64,000 nt of DNA, taken from positions 1-64,000 of the forward strand of contig JAAYPF010000019.1 in assembly GCA_012519925.1 (NCBI GenBank). The letters run 5' to 3'. Below are positions 35,085 to 44,113 of the stretch, in pieces. A program made the translations under genes and the position numbers. This DNA comes from Clostridiaceae bacterium (GTDB lineage: Bacteria; Bacillota; Clostridia; Acetivibrionales; Acetivibrionaceae). Under the pieces are notes generated by a model that saw only the letters and a list, made by a program, of their open reading frames with translations, was not told the DNA's origin and searched no databases. Position 1 is the stretch's first letter. Each line of letters begins with the position of its first letter.

Positions 35085-36815
35085 TTAATTAATCTTATTC
35101 TCACTCTTATATTTCCTCGCATATTCAATCATTTCTTCAGCATGCTTTATTGTAATGTCGGAAATATTCGTGCCACCTATAATTCTTGCCACTTCATGTT
35201 TTACCTCATTATCATCAAGTTTTCTAACCTTTGTGCTTGTACTACGGCCATTTACAGACTTTTCTATATAATAGTTATTATCAGCCATACAAGCAATTTG
35301 TGCTAGATGAGTAACCGAAATAACCTGATGGTTTTTTGATATATAAGACATTTTTTCGCCCACTTTCTGGGCTGCTTTCCCACTGACTCCTATGTCAATT
35401 TCATCAAATATTAGGGTGGAAATTTTGTCTACATTAGCAAGAATGGTTTTTATAGCTAGCATAATACGCGACATTTCTCCTCCAGAAGCTATCTTTGCTA
35501 AAGGCTTAAGGGGTTCACCCGCATTTGTAGAAATTAAAAACTCAACCCTATCCAAACCATTATGATTATATCTTCTATCCCCGCTTTCATTAGTGCTCTC
35601 GTCAAACTCAATATTAACTCTAAGCCTTGCATTTTTCATTTCGAGATCCTGTAATTCGTACCCAATCTTTTCCTCTAGTAGCTTTGCAGCTATTTTCCGT
35701 TTTGAGCTTATATTTTTAGCAATCAAAAAGAGTTCTCCCTCTGCCTTTTCCAAGTCATCTCTTAGCTTATTAACAAGCTCTTCATTATTTAGTATTTCAT
35801 TAAGCTCAAGTTGTGCATTCTCCATAAATTCTTTAATTTTTTCTATGGAATCTCCATACTTCTTTTTGAGCTTAAAAATCAAATCCAACCTTTCTTCAAT
35901 CTGCTCTAGTAATTCGGGATCATATTCGACTTCATCCCTTTTATTACGAACTTCACAAACAATATCTTCCAACTCAAAAGATATGCCCTCAAGCCTTTTT
36001 GTCAATTCAAAATAACTTTCATCTAACTTTGATATATCTCCCATAATAGAAACAGCTTCTCCTATATTATCCGAAGCCGATTTCTCAGTTTTGCTTCCTA
36101 CACCAATCAATTCGTATATTTTAGACAAAGTAGCAATGATTTTCTCTGAATTTTGAAGAATTGTTCTCTGCTTATTTAACTCCTCTTCCTCATTAGCTTT
36201 AAGCTTTGCCTTTTTAATTTCGTCAATCTGAAATTTCAAAAAATCTATTTTCCGCTCTCTATCATTTTTATCTCCCGAAAGAAGTTTTAATCTATTTTTT
36301 ATTTCACGATATTTATTCAAGCTATCACTATATTTATTCTTTAACTCATGTATACTTTCGTCACCAAAGGAATCGAGCAAATCTATATGACTGTCTGTAC
36401 GTAGTAATGACTGGTTATCATGCTGTCCATGGATGTCTATAAGCAGCTCTCCTATATGTTTAAGCATTGACACTGTTGCAATTTTACCATTAATCCTGCA
36501 ACTGTTTTTACCACTTAGGGTAAATTCCCGGGAAATAATCAGTGTTCCGTCTTCTTCAGGCTCAATTCCGTATTCATCAAAGAAGCTTTTTAGCCTATCA
36601 TCATCAATTATAAATACAGCTTCAACTACAGCCTTATCCTTACCTGCTCTGATTAAATCCTTAGAAAGCCTTTCACCTAATATAGCTTTTATTGAATCAA
36701 TAATTATAGATTTACCTGCACCCGTTTCGCCAGTTAATACATTCAAACCCTCTCCAAGCTCAATTTCAATCTTATCAATAATAGCTATATTTTGTATTTG
36801 TAATTGCTGAAGCAC
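35085..36815 (-). CDS. recN: DNA repair protein RecN
   Basis: About 576 residues, SMC-like ATPase for double-strand break repair. Walker A GETGAGKSIIID near residue 30; coiled coils (about 150-370) around a central region; signature ASGGEMSRIMLA and Walker B LIFDEIDIGVSG near 465-495. The start is the GTG at 36813-36815, because GAGGTGAT lies 4 bases before it; a second GTG three codons upstream overlaps that site. No LexA box was seen in front. Confidence 0.95.
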   Translation of the reverse strand: MLQQLQIQNIAIIDKIEIELGEGLNVLTGETGAGKSIIIDSIKAILGERLSKDLIRAGKDKAVVEAVFIIDDDRLKSFFDEYGIEPEEDGTLIISREFTLSGKNSCRINGKIATVSMLKHIGELLIDIHGQHDNQSLLRTDSHIDLLDSFGDESIHELKNKYSDSLNKYREIKNRLKLLSGDKNDRERKIDFLKFQIDEIKKAKLKANEEEELNKQRTILQNSEKIIATLSKIYELIGVGSKTEKSASDNIGEAVSIMGDISKLDESYFELTKRLEGISFELEDIVCEVRNKRDEVEYDPELLEQIEERLDLIFKLKKKYGDSIEKIKEFMENAQLELNEILNNEELVNKLRDDLEKAEGELFLIAKNISSKRKIAAKLLEEKIGYELQDLEMKNARLRVNIEFDESTNESGDRRYNHNGLDRVEFLISTNAGEPLKPLAKIASGGEMSRIMLAIKTILANVDKISTLIFDEIDIGVSGKAAQKVGEKMSYISKNHQVISVTHLAQIACMADNNYYIEKSVNGRSTSTKVRKLDDNEVKHEVARIIGGTNISDITIKHAEEMIEYARKYKSENKIN

Positions 36816-36984
36816 GAATATCACCTCACATTTTCAATTAATAAAAGCCCGATTATCACTTTAATCTTATCGCCTTATCGTGCGGACTTTATAAAATACA
36901 AATTCCTATACTCTAAAGAAATATAAAACAAGCATTCTCAGCCCTTTTAACTAGAAAAGGGGAAATTTTACAGTTCCTAAAGGT

Positions 36985-37452
36985 TTATTTATCCTCTGCA
37001 CCCATCTTTGCCATTTTATTGAATTTATCCACAAGTTCCTCTGCGATTTTTTCCGCTCTGCATACTATCATTACAGTATCATCACCAGCTATTGAGCCGA
37101 CGATTTCGGGCCAATTCAAAGAATCTATTGCTGAGGCTGAAGCCTGAGCCATACCAGGTAGTGTTTTAACAACTACTATATTGTTGGCATAGTCACTTGA
37201 AGTATAGGATTCGGTAAAAATAGTCATAAGTCTGTTATAAACTACATTCTCGGTTTTTGCAAAAGGTGCATATTTATAACGCCCGTCTTCCGACATGACC
37301 TTAATCAATCTAAGCTCCTTTATATCCCTAGATATTGTAGCTTGTGTAACATCCATTCCAATAGCTTTAAGCCTATCTGCTATTTCTTCTTGGGTTTCAA
37401 TTACTTCTGATTCTATTATCTCCAAAATCTTTGCCTGTCTATTATATTTCAT
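36985..37452 (-). CDS. argR: Arginine repressor ArgR
   Basis: 155 residues. Winged-helix DNA-binding half with TQEEIADRLKAIGMDVTQATISRDI (read in two blocks) and LRLIKV; arginine-binding hexamer half with TLPGMAQASASAIDSL and IAGDDTVMIVCR. Controls arginine synthesis and breakdown. One base after the nadK stop, so translationally coupled; part of the conserved nadK-argR-recN block. Confidence 0.95.
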   Translation of the reverse strand: MKYNRQAKILEIIESEVIETQEEIADRLKAIGMDVTQATISRDIKELRLIKVMSEDGRYKYAPFAKTENVVYNRLMTIFTESYTSSDYANNIVVVKTLPGMAQASASAIDSLNWPEIVGSIAGDDTVMIVCRAEKIAEELVDKFNKMAKMGAEDK

Positions 37453-37453
37453 G

Positions 37454-38323
37454 CTATTTTATTTTTTCTCCTCTATCATATATTTTGCTTCTTAATACAT
37501 CAAAAAAATTCCTATCGCTTAACCTAATCATCTTCAAAATATGGGAAGATTTCTTTGTAATTATTTTATCTTGACCCAATAATTCATATCCATTCTGTCC
37601 ATCTACAGTAACCATTGCTCCATGACAGTTGGTTTCAGCTACCAAAACCTCAAGCACTCTTTCCCCCGTAGTTATAAAAGATCTCGAGTACAGAAGGTGT
37701 GGACATATAGGCGTGACAATAATAAGATTTACATCCGGCTCTACTATAGGTCCACCGGCTGAAAGCGAGTACGCTGTAGAACCAGTCGGTGTTGAAATAA
37801 TCAGACCATCTCCGGGATACAAATCAACAAACTGATTATTAAGATAAGTTTTCAGGTGTAATATTCTTGACATCCAACCCCTTGAAATAACTACATCATT
37901 TAATACAATGTCATTCATTATTTCTTTATCATCCCTAATAATAGTTGTCTCAAGCATCATTCTTTCCTCAATGGCAAATTCACCATTTACCAAACGCTTC
38001 ACTGCAGAGTCTATTTCATTTTTATCAACTTCTGTTAAGAACCCCAAATTACCAAGATTTATCCCTAGTATTGGAATTTTTTTACTAAATACTTTCCTTG
38101 CACATTTTAAAAATGTCCCATCACCGCCAAGGCACAGCATTATATCCGACTTTATTATCACCTCGTCTTCATGGAGGTTTTGTAATTCTTCGCCAATGTC
38201 AGCAGCCAAATCATCTGCCATAACAGGCTGAGCTCCATTAGCCTTTATACTCTTTACAAGCAAAGAGGTAATATTTAGACCTTCATCCTTGTCCTTATTT
38301 GCAATTATTCCGATTTTTACCAT
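37454..38323 (-). CDS. nadK: NAD kinase
   Basis: 289 residues. Phosphorylates NAD to NADP. Catalytic GGDGTFLKCAR near residue 65, NLGNLGFLTE, the NDVVISRG block, and the glycine-rich PTGSTAYSLSAGGPIV. Start ATG at 38321-38323 with AGAGGT upstream. Begins the nadK-argR-recN-spoIVB-spo0A block; tlyA, its usual upstream neighbour, is 16 kb away. Confidence 0.95.
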   Translation of the reverse strand: MVKIGIIANKDKDEGLNITSLLVKSIKANGAQPVMADDLAADIGEELQNLHEDEVIIKSDIMLCLGGDGTFLKCARKVFSKKIPILGINLGNLGFLTEVDKNEIDSAVKRLVNGEFAIEERMMLETTIIRDDKEIMNDIVLNDVVISRGWMSRILHLKTYLNNQFVDLYPGDGLIISTPTGSTAYSLSAGGPIVEPDVNLIIVTPICPHLLYSRSFITTGERVLEVLVAETNCHGAMVTVDGQNGYELLGQDKIITKKSSHILKMIRLSDRNFFDVLRSKIYDRGEKIK

Positions 38324-38368
38324 TTCGTACCTCTCTGTATTTAATTTATTCTTTATTTTTTAAATGAA

Positions 38369-38851
38369 CTATTCATTATCTTTTGAATTGTCCTCAATTA
38401 TATCTTTATCCACGCGAGCTGCTTCTTCTTTTGCACGACGAAGCTCTTCCATCTGCCTTAGATAATTGATCTGCGTTTCAGTTTTTCCTGAAAACCTTTG
38501 ACTGTCATTTGCTTTATATGCACTACTTACTTTTTCCTTCATTAATTGACTAATTTTATTCTTATGCTCATCTTCACCAATCTTCTTATTAATTAAGTCC
38601 ATATTGCAATCTGCAACCTCTTTCAACTCATCAAACTTTGCACTCGTTATAATCGCAGCATGAGAACATACCGGGCATACTACGAGATGTTCTGTAGAAT
38701 ACGGAATTATGGGAATAAAAAACAAAGTAAACCAAGTGCGTCTTGTATATAACTGCCACAACTCTTCGTTATTACAGCGGTCACAGTGGTTTCTAAACAC
38801 TGGTCCGTGATTTTTTGTCGTTTGTTTACCCCATCCAATAAGTAGAAACAT
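38369..38851 (-). CDS. Zinc-ribbon membrane-associated protein
   Basis: 160 residues. Two CxxC pairs, HCDRCNNEE and VVCPVCSHA, form a zinc ribbon of the family with a hydrophobic stretch between the pairs (WFTLFFIPIIPYS). A charged helical tail follows to the C-terminus. Such small proteins occur widely in Firmicutes with unknown function. It follows the TPR gene by 27 bases, likely the same operon. Confidence 0.75.
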   Translation of the reverse strand: MFLLIGWGKQTTKNHGPVFRNHCDRCNNEELWQLYTRRTWFTLFFIPIIPYSTEHLVVCPVCSHAAIITSAKFDELKEVADCNMDLINKKIGEDEHKNKISQLMKEKVSSAYKANDSQRFSGKTETQINYLRQMEELRRAKEEAARVDKDIIEDNSKDNE

Positions 38852-38878
38852 ATTACTTCACCTCTCAATTTGAGTGTC

Positions 38879-39661
38879 CTACAGCACTTTAACAAACTCA
38901 TCAAACAAATAATTAAATCTCTCTCTCATATTGAAAATACTCTTAAAAGACATAGCTTTGTTAAACCAGTATTGTGCTCTTTTATAATCGCCCATTTTTA
39001 TACTACACAAACCTAAATAATAGTAATTTACAACGCCAGGAGAAGTTTCAATTGATTCTAAAAGATTATTTTCTGCTTTATTATACTCCTTCATTTCAAA
39101 ATAAACAATTCCAAATAAAATGTTCATGGTCAAGTTTTCATTTTCAAAATGCTTCTTAGTTATGACATTATATTTTTCATTGCCTTGCTGATCTAATATC
39201 TTTCTTTCTAGTAAAACCAGCAATCTACTTTTGCATTCGGAATTAGCAAGATGAATTTTCTTTCTTAATACCAAAATCGGCTCTTCCACTCCACCTAAAG
39301 CCATATTAACAACTTCTTCTAAACATATAGTCTGAGCATTTTCTCTATCCATTTCATTGCATTTTTTCAAACACTTGAGAGCTTCTTCGTAATTTTTATT
39401 ATCATAATGTATCATACCTAAAAACGAATGATATACCTCTGAATTTGGTTTTAATGAAAGTGCTTTTTCTGCCAGTTTAACTGCTTGATCATAACGTCCC
39501 TGTTGAGATAAAACAAGAGCTTTATGAATAAATAAGGCACTACCCTTTTTGTTTAAAGATATAGCCTTATCAAATAATTCAAGAGCCTTATCATACTCCT
39601 CTTGACTTACGAGCTTCTGTGCTTTTGAAAACAAAATTTCGGCTTTTAACGGTCCAACCAT
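38879..39661 (-). CDS. Tetratricopeptide repeat protein
   Basis: About 260 residues made almost entirely of TPR helices. Clear units start at about 8, 42, 76 and again at 180-250 (YNKAENNLLESIETSPGVVNYYYLG). The middle part is more diverged. The ATG at 39659-39661 with AGGAGG 8 bases upstream is chosen over a reading to 39715. No enzyme domain; a protein-binding scaffold. It is the first gene of a two-gene unit with the zinc-ribbon protein; the promoter overlaps a palindrome at 39764-39779. Confidence 0.8.
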   Translation of the reverse strand: MVGPLKAEILFSKAQKLVSQEEYDKALELFDKAISLNKKGSALFIHKALVLSQQGRYDQAVKLAEKALSLKPNSEVYHSFLGMIHYDNKNYEEALKCLKKCNEMDRENAQTICLEEVVNMALGGVEEPILVLRKKIHLANSECKSRLLVLLERKILDQQGNEKYNVITKKHFENENLTMNILFGIVYFEMKEYNKAENNLLESIETSPGVVNYYYLGLCSIKMGDYKRAQYWFNKAMSFKSIFNMRERFNYLFDEFVKVL

Positions 39662-39740
39662 ATAAGCTTCCTCCTGTAAATGCAAAATTGGCATAAATAT
39701 ATATATGCACCTCACGATGCAATAAACTCGATTTTTCTTA

Positions 39741-39779
39741 ATTATAACATACTTTATTATTTCTTAACCACTAGGTTAA
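39741..39779 (-). promoter_or_regulatory. Promoter with palindromic operator ahead of the TPR gene
   Basis: Minus strand -10 TATAAT (39741-39746), 17-bp spacer, -35 GGTTAA (39764-39769). The palindrome TTAACC-ACTA-GGTTAA (39764-39779) covers the weak -35, so it may be a repressor site. The rest of 39662-40103 holds no supported gene. Confidence 0.4.
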
Positions 39780-40103
39780 AAAAATACAAATATTTTTTAA
39801 CAATACTATATTCCCGATTATTGAAGGATTTTTTCTAGATGCGTAGAATATATATAGGCAAGACCTATTTCTTAAAAACACTCTAAATTTCTTATGTTTA
39901 CTACAATTAAATGTTTTTATTAAGGTGACTAAAATTAATGTCCTAATAATTATTACCAAAGATGAATCAAATAAGATACTCACTAAATTTCTTTCCTCTA
40001 AAACTAATGAATAAAACCTGTCCTTAGAGCATAAAGTTTATGGAATGCTCTATTGTTTATCTCTATTTTACTGTAAGAAAGGGGGACAACAGGGGTTTTA
40101 CCC

Positions 40104-42362
40104 TTGTTTATTTCCATGAGAAAACTAATTTCTATTTCTACCTTATTTATTTTTGTGCTCATTCTTTCGCAAAACATTCTTTATGCCAACCCAAATTATT
40201 TACAAGAGACATTAAAAAACGTACACTCCTGTGTTGTAATAGAGCGATCATCAGGAGAAATACTATTTGGCAAAAATGAAAATCAGATTAGATATGCTGC
40301 AAGTACAACTAAAATAATGACTGCAATTATTGCCCTTGAAAATGCAGATCTAAAAAAAGTATTACCCGTTTCTCAATCTGCAGTAAAAGAAATAGGAGCA
40401 GGAGGTTCAAACGCTGCCCTTATCCCTGGTGAGAAAATAGTTCTTGAGGACGCTTTAAAACTAATGCTTGTAAGCTCTGCAAACGACTGTGCTAATGTTA
40501 TAGCAGAAAATGTGTTTGGAAGCAAAGAAGAATTTTTAAGAAAAATGAATGAAAAAGCAAAAGAAATTTGTGCAAACAATACCACCTATACAAATCCTAT
40601 CGGTCTAGACGAAAACGATGGTGCACAATACTCAAATCAGCTTACTACAGCTATAGATCTTGCACTCATTGCACGCTACGCTATGAATATAGATGAATTC
40701 CGCAATATAGTCTCGCTAAAGACTGTTACTGTTCCCCCTACTAATAAGCGTAAGGAGGAAAGAACTTTTTCAAATACAAATAAAATACTCGGAAATTTTT
40801 ACGAGAACTTTAGTATAACAGGAGTAAAAACCGGATATACAATGAAGGCGGGCAAAGTACTTGTTTCTTCAGCAATAAACAGTGAGGGAATAGAGTTGAT
40901 CTCTGTAGTTATGGGGATCAATAGCAATACAGTATTTAGCTGTACCGAAGCTTTATTGAAATATGGATTTTCAAATCCCAATCTAAAAGAGTTCTCAATG
41001 AGAAACAAACCCTACAAAGTTTTAATTAGCAGTAATACATTATTAACCGAACCAATATTAGCAGAAGATACAGTGTTAGTACCAATTAAAGAACTATCCC
41101 ATTGTCTAAAAATAGATCTTGATTGGATTGCGGAAGACCAAACAATAATCCTTAAAAAGTATGGTAAGTATATTCACATGGGAATAGGTAAAGACTCCGC
41201 CTTTGTTAACGGTAATATAATCCACCTTAAGCATGCACCTCTTATAGAAAACGGTACAGGTTTTGTACCCTTAGAACCCATTGCAGAAACCTTTGGTTAT
41301 GAAGTAAAAATTGATTCTACGAATAAAACGGTACAAATTGACAGTCTTCCGTTTATGGAAAATGCCTTAAGCGTTTCAGAAAGTGTTTACTATTATTCCA
41401 ATTCCGAACCCTATGAAATTAAAAATATCCAAATCATAGATGACAAGATTTATGTCAATAGTACCTATATAGATCCATTAATACAGCATAAATTTAGTTT
41501 GGAGTTTTTTCCTGAAAGCCGAATTATGACAATTGACAATACACCAACTTACATTGATAAAAGGACAGAAAAGTTCGGCGAAGAGATATATGTTCCATTG
41601 GCAGACTTCGCTAAAAACTTAGGAATGAAAGTGTTTTGGGCTGAAAACACCAAAACTGTACATATGTTTTATGAAAATCTTTTTGTAAACCCTGAAAAAA
41701 ACATTGAAGATTTAGCTCCTGAGCATTTTGTCTATGCCTCTGTTAAGGATAATACTCCACTGTATAATTCAATAGGAGGAAAAATAAGTTCTCATATTAA
41801 GGGTGGAAAGGTTGAAATTATAAGAGATAGAGATTATAAATGGTATTATATTAAAAGCGGAACTCTATCGGGGTGGACAAAAAGGGAGTATCTATCCATA
41901 GATACTAAATTCGACTCCTCCGAGGATAGGCTCAATAATTCTGAAACTGAGTATTTTGTTAACAACTATTTCAATTTGACCAGCCAAACTAATTATCTGA
42001 TATGGGTGGATCTAAAGAAACAACTCATTAATATTTTCACAATAGATGAAGACCTTTGGAAACTAGAAAGACAAATACCCTGTGCAACAGGGAAAAATAT
42101 TTCCCCCACAATAAAGGGCACCTTTTCCATTAGTAGTAATCGTGGAACTTGGATGCCTGCTGGAGGTAATATATGGGTTAAAAACTATGTAGGTTTTTAT
42201 TCTTCATATTTCTTTCATTCGGTAAAGGTGAAACGGGATGGGACATTATATGATGGAACTGTTGGAACAGTGGCGTCAGCTGGATGTATCAGAATGCCTC
42301 TTGACGCTAGTGAATGGTTCTCAAAAAACATTCCGGTCAATACCACTGTATTTATTCGCTAA
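40104..42362 (+). CDS. Fused D-alanyl-D-alanine carboxypeptidase and L,D-transpeptidase, secreted
   Basis: 752 residues with a signal peptide (cut near ILYANP). Domains: penicillin-binding S11 carboxypeptidase (about 30-290) with SxxK in ASTTK, SAND and KTGYT; a copper-amine-oxidase-like stalk domain, two lobes (about 320-400 and 470-530); SH3-like (about 545-605); L,D-transpeptidase (YkuD, about 630-752) with the histidine in FFHSV and ASAGCIRM holding the catalytic cysteine. One protein could trim stem peptides to tetrapeptides and then cross-link them 3-3. The start is TTG at 40104 (AGGGG 8 bases upstream) or ATG at 40116, which is 4 codons later. Confidence 0.9.
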   Translation: MFISMRKLISISTLFIFVLILSQNILYANPNYLQETLKNVHSCVVIERSSGEILFGKNENQIRYAASTTKIMTAIIALENADLKKVLPVSQSAVKEIGAGGSNAALIPGEKIVLEDALKLMLVSSANDCANVIAENVFGSKEEFLRKMNEKAKEICANNTTYTNPIGLDENDGAQYSNQLTTAIDLALIARYAMNIDEFRNIVSLKTVTVPPTNKRKEERTFSNTNKILGNFYENFSITGVKTGYTMKAGKVLVSSAINSEGIELISVVMGINSNTVFSCTEALLKYGFSNPNLKEFSMRNKPYKVLISSNTLLTEPILAEDTVLVPIKELSHCLKIDLDWIAEDQTIILKKYGKYIHMGIGKDSAFVNGNIIHLKHAPLIENGTGFVPLEPIAETFGYEVKIDSTNKTVQIDSLPFMENALSVSESVYYYSNSEPYEIKNIQIIDDKIYVNSTYIDPLIQHKFSLEFFPESRIMTIDNTPTYIDKRTEKFGEEIYVPLADFAKNLGMKVFWAENTKTVHMFYENLFVNPEKNIEDLAPEHFVYASVKDNTPLYNSIGGKISSHIKGGKVEIIRDRDYKWYYIKSGTLSGWTKREYLSIDTKFDSSEDRLNNSETEYFVNNYFNLTSQTNYLIWVDLKKQLINIFTIDEDLWKLERQIPCATGKNISPTIKGTFSISSNRGTWMPAGGNIWVKNYVGFYSSYFFHSVKVKRDGTLYDGTVGTVASAGCIRMPLDASEWFSKNIPVNTTVFIR

Positions 42363-42463
42363 TATTTAACATCGCTTTTTTACGCATTTTCCAATTATCG
42401 CTAACCAATTGATGTAAGGCTTCAAATTATGTGATTGCTTGAAATGATCTTGTAAATAAATTT

Positions 42464-42496
42464 AATAGCCCTAGATTATCTAAATCAAGGGCTATT
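42464..42496 (+). terminator. Terminator after the carboxypeptidase/transpeptidase gene
   Basis: Stem AATAGCCCT / AGGGCTATT with a 15-base loop, about 100 bases past the stop. The T-run is weak. Confidence 0.5.
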
Positions 42497-42609
42497 TATG
42501 TATGATAAAAAAACAAGCTCTTATTCTATGATAACGACAAAACACAATTTGAGAATTTCCCCATAATGTAATGGTTGAAAGTTGTTTTTGTTATCATTAG
42601 ATATATGTA

Positions 42610-43923
42610 CTAGTTAAAAATATCTTTAATAGTCGTGTTTTGCTTTTCTATAGTATCCTTAACTTGCTGTGCAGCATCTTCTTTAATACTTTTAACTTCA
42701 ATCTCTAAGGCCTTTCTTAGTTTCTTTATTTCCGAATTCCTGTCCTTAGGATCAAGGTTGTTATTGTCTACAACTGAACTGATTTTTTGCCTAGTCTTCT
42801 TTATCTCAATATCAATCTTGTTTTTAGCTTGACTTCGTATTAAGGATAAATTCTGTCTCGCCTTTTCCAATTCTAAGTTTACTAGTATAAGCTCAGAACC
42901 TACATTCGATTCTTTATTTATATAAAACTTTTCAGAATAATCAAACTCCGCTTCTTTAGTCTTTACTTCATTAGTTTGATATTCCTCTACAACCTTTTTG
43001 GCATCAAATTCTTTATCTAAGCCTAACACATTTGGATTATAATAGAATGCCCATGGGTTATATATATTGTAATATGGCTGCCCCCACATATTAAATCCCC
43101 CATATAATGGTGGTGCCTCAAATTTCGACGCATCATATTTCGGTGGTTCCCATGGTTTATACTCAATGTGTGGTGTTGGAGTCACCTCAGGTGTTGGTGT
43201 TGCTTGATGGACCGGGGTATAATATTGGGACGTTACCCATGGTTTATATTCAATATGTGGTGTTGCTTCAGATATTGGTGTATTTTGCTTTGGCATTTCC
43301 CACGGTTTATATTCAATAGGTGATGTTACTTCAGGTTTTTGTGTATCGTACTGTGGCATTTCCCATGGATTATGTTCAATAGGTGGTGTTGCTTCAGGCA
43401 TTGGTGCATTTTGCTTTGGTATTTCCCATGGTTTATATTCACCGGGTGGTATTACTTCAGGTTTTTGTGTATCGTAATTTGGTGCTTCCCATGGGTTATG
43501 TTCAATATGCGGTGTTACTTCAGGTTTTTGTATATCGTATTTTGGCATTCCCCATGGATTATATTGATGAATTTCGTCAGGCTTCGAGTTTTTGTATTCG
43601 GGCTGTTCCCAAGGATTTTGTCCACTATATGAAGATGTCACCTCTGGCCATGGTGTCTCGTTTGCATGGTACTCCCACGGATTGTGTTGGTTATACGACG
43701 TTGTTGCATCTGTATTTGGCATATTGTTTTGGGGTTGTTCCCAAGAATTGTATCCACTATAAGGTGATACTGCCTCTTGTTTTCCATAGTCATGTTCCCA
43801 TTGTTTTGCTTCATCTTTGCTAAATGATGATAATTCTCCATTAGTACCCTTGGCAATAACATTGCTTCCAATAATATTTAAGATAATCGCAGTTGAAATT
43901 GTTATAATGCCAAGTTTTTTCAC
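42610..43923 (-). CDS. Secreted Pro-Trp-Glu repeat protein linked to sigI-rsgI
   Basis: About 437 residues. Not a family I recognise. A signal peptide (VKKLGIITISTAIILNIIGS) is followed by about 12 units of 20-22 residues, each centred on (Y/H)-(N/K)-P-W-E-x-P, rich in Pro, Gln, Thr and Tyr (about 60-300). The C-terminal 120 residues are a charged coiled coil with LEKARQNLSLIRSQAKNK and EIKKLRKALEIEVKSIKED. GTG start at 43921-43923 with GGGGGG upstream; the longer reading to 43974 lacks both signal and site. It follows rsgI on the same strand. No anchor motif (LPXTG, SLH) was seen. A cell-surface or wall-binding role is inferred. Confidence 0.8.
   Translation of the reverse strand: MKKLGIITISTAIILNIIGSNVIAKGTNGELSSFSKDEAKQWEHDYGKQEAVSPYSGYNSWEQPQNNMPNTDATTSYNQHNPWEYHANETPWPEVTSSYSGQNPWEQPEYKNSKPDEIHQYNPWGMPKYDIQKPEVTPHIEHNPWEAPNYDTQKPEVIPPGEYKPWEIPKQNAPMPEATPPIEHNPWEMPQYDTQKPEVTSPIEYKPWEMPKQNTPISEATPHIEYKPWVTSQYYTPVHQATPTPEVTPTPHIEYKPWEPPKYDASKFEAPPLYGGFNMWGQPYYNIYNPWAFYYNPNVLGLDKEFDAKKVVEEYQTNEVKTKEAEFDYSEKFYINKESNVGSELILVNLELEKARQNLSLIRSQAKNKIDIEIKKTRQKISSVVDNNNLDPKDRNSEIKKLRKALEIEVKSIKEDAAQQVKDTIEKQNTTIKDIFN
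43030..43760. repeat. Tandem (Y/H)(N/K)PWE coding repeats
   Basis: Near-periodic units of about 60-66 bases, twelve in all, which code for the PWE motifs. Units in the middle are the most similar at DNA level (for example the alternating HNPWE and YKPWE units), which suggests recent unequal exchange. Not CRISPR: the units are in frame and coding. Confidence 0.75.
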
Positions 43924-44113
43924 ACTAATCCCCCCGTTCAACAAAAAACATACTCTAAGGTTGCTCCAAAACATTCGATCAATTTTAGATAAAAATAAAT
44001 TAAATGGGTCTGAAAACTAAAAACTGATCAGTGAAGCTTTTAACCTAATATATTTGTCTAAAAATAATTATACCATTTATTACACTATGATACTAGTGTT
44101 CATTAGATAATTA

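Noticed and set aside
39771-39983. 70-residue minus-strand reading frame in the gap before the carboxypeptidase gene
   Set aside because: No ribosome-binding site, odd residue composition, and it overlaps the operator-like palindrome.
43030-43760. CRISPR-like periodic repeat
   Set aside because: The repeats are in frame, vary at third positions and encode PWE motifs; there are no unique spacers or cas genes.
43960-44060. SigI-type promoter (ACCCC...CGAA) before the PWE gene
   Set aside because: ACCCA and CGAA are both on the minus strand but 27 bases apart, too far for a sigma factor contact.
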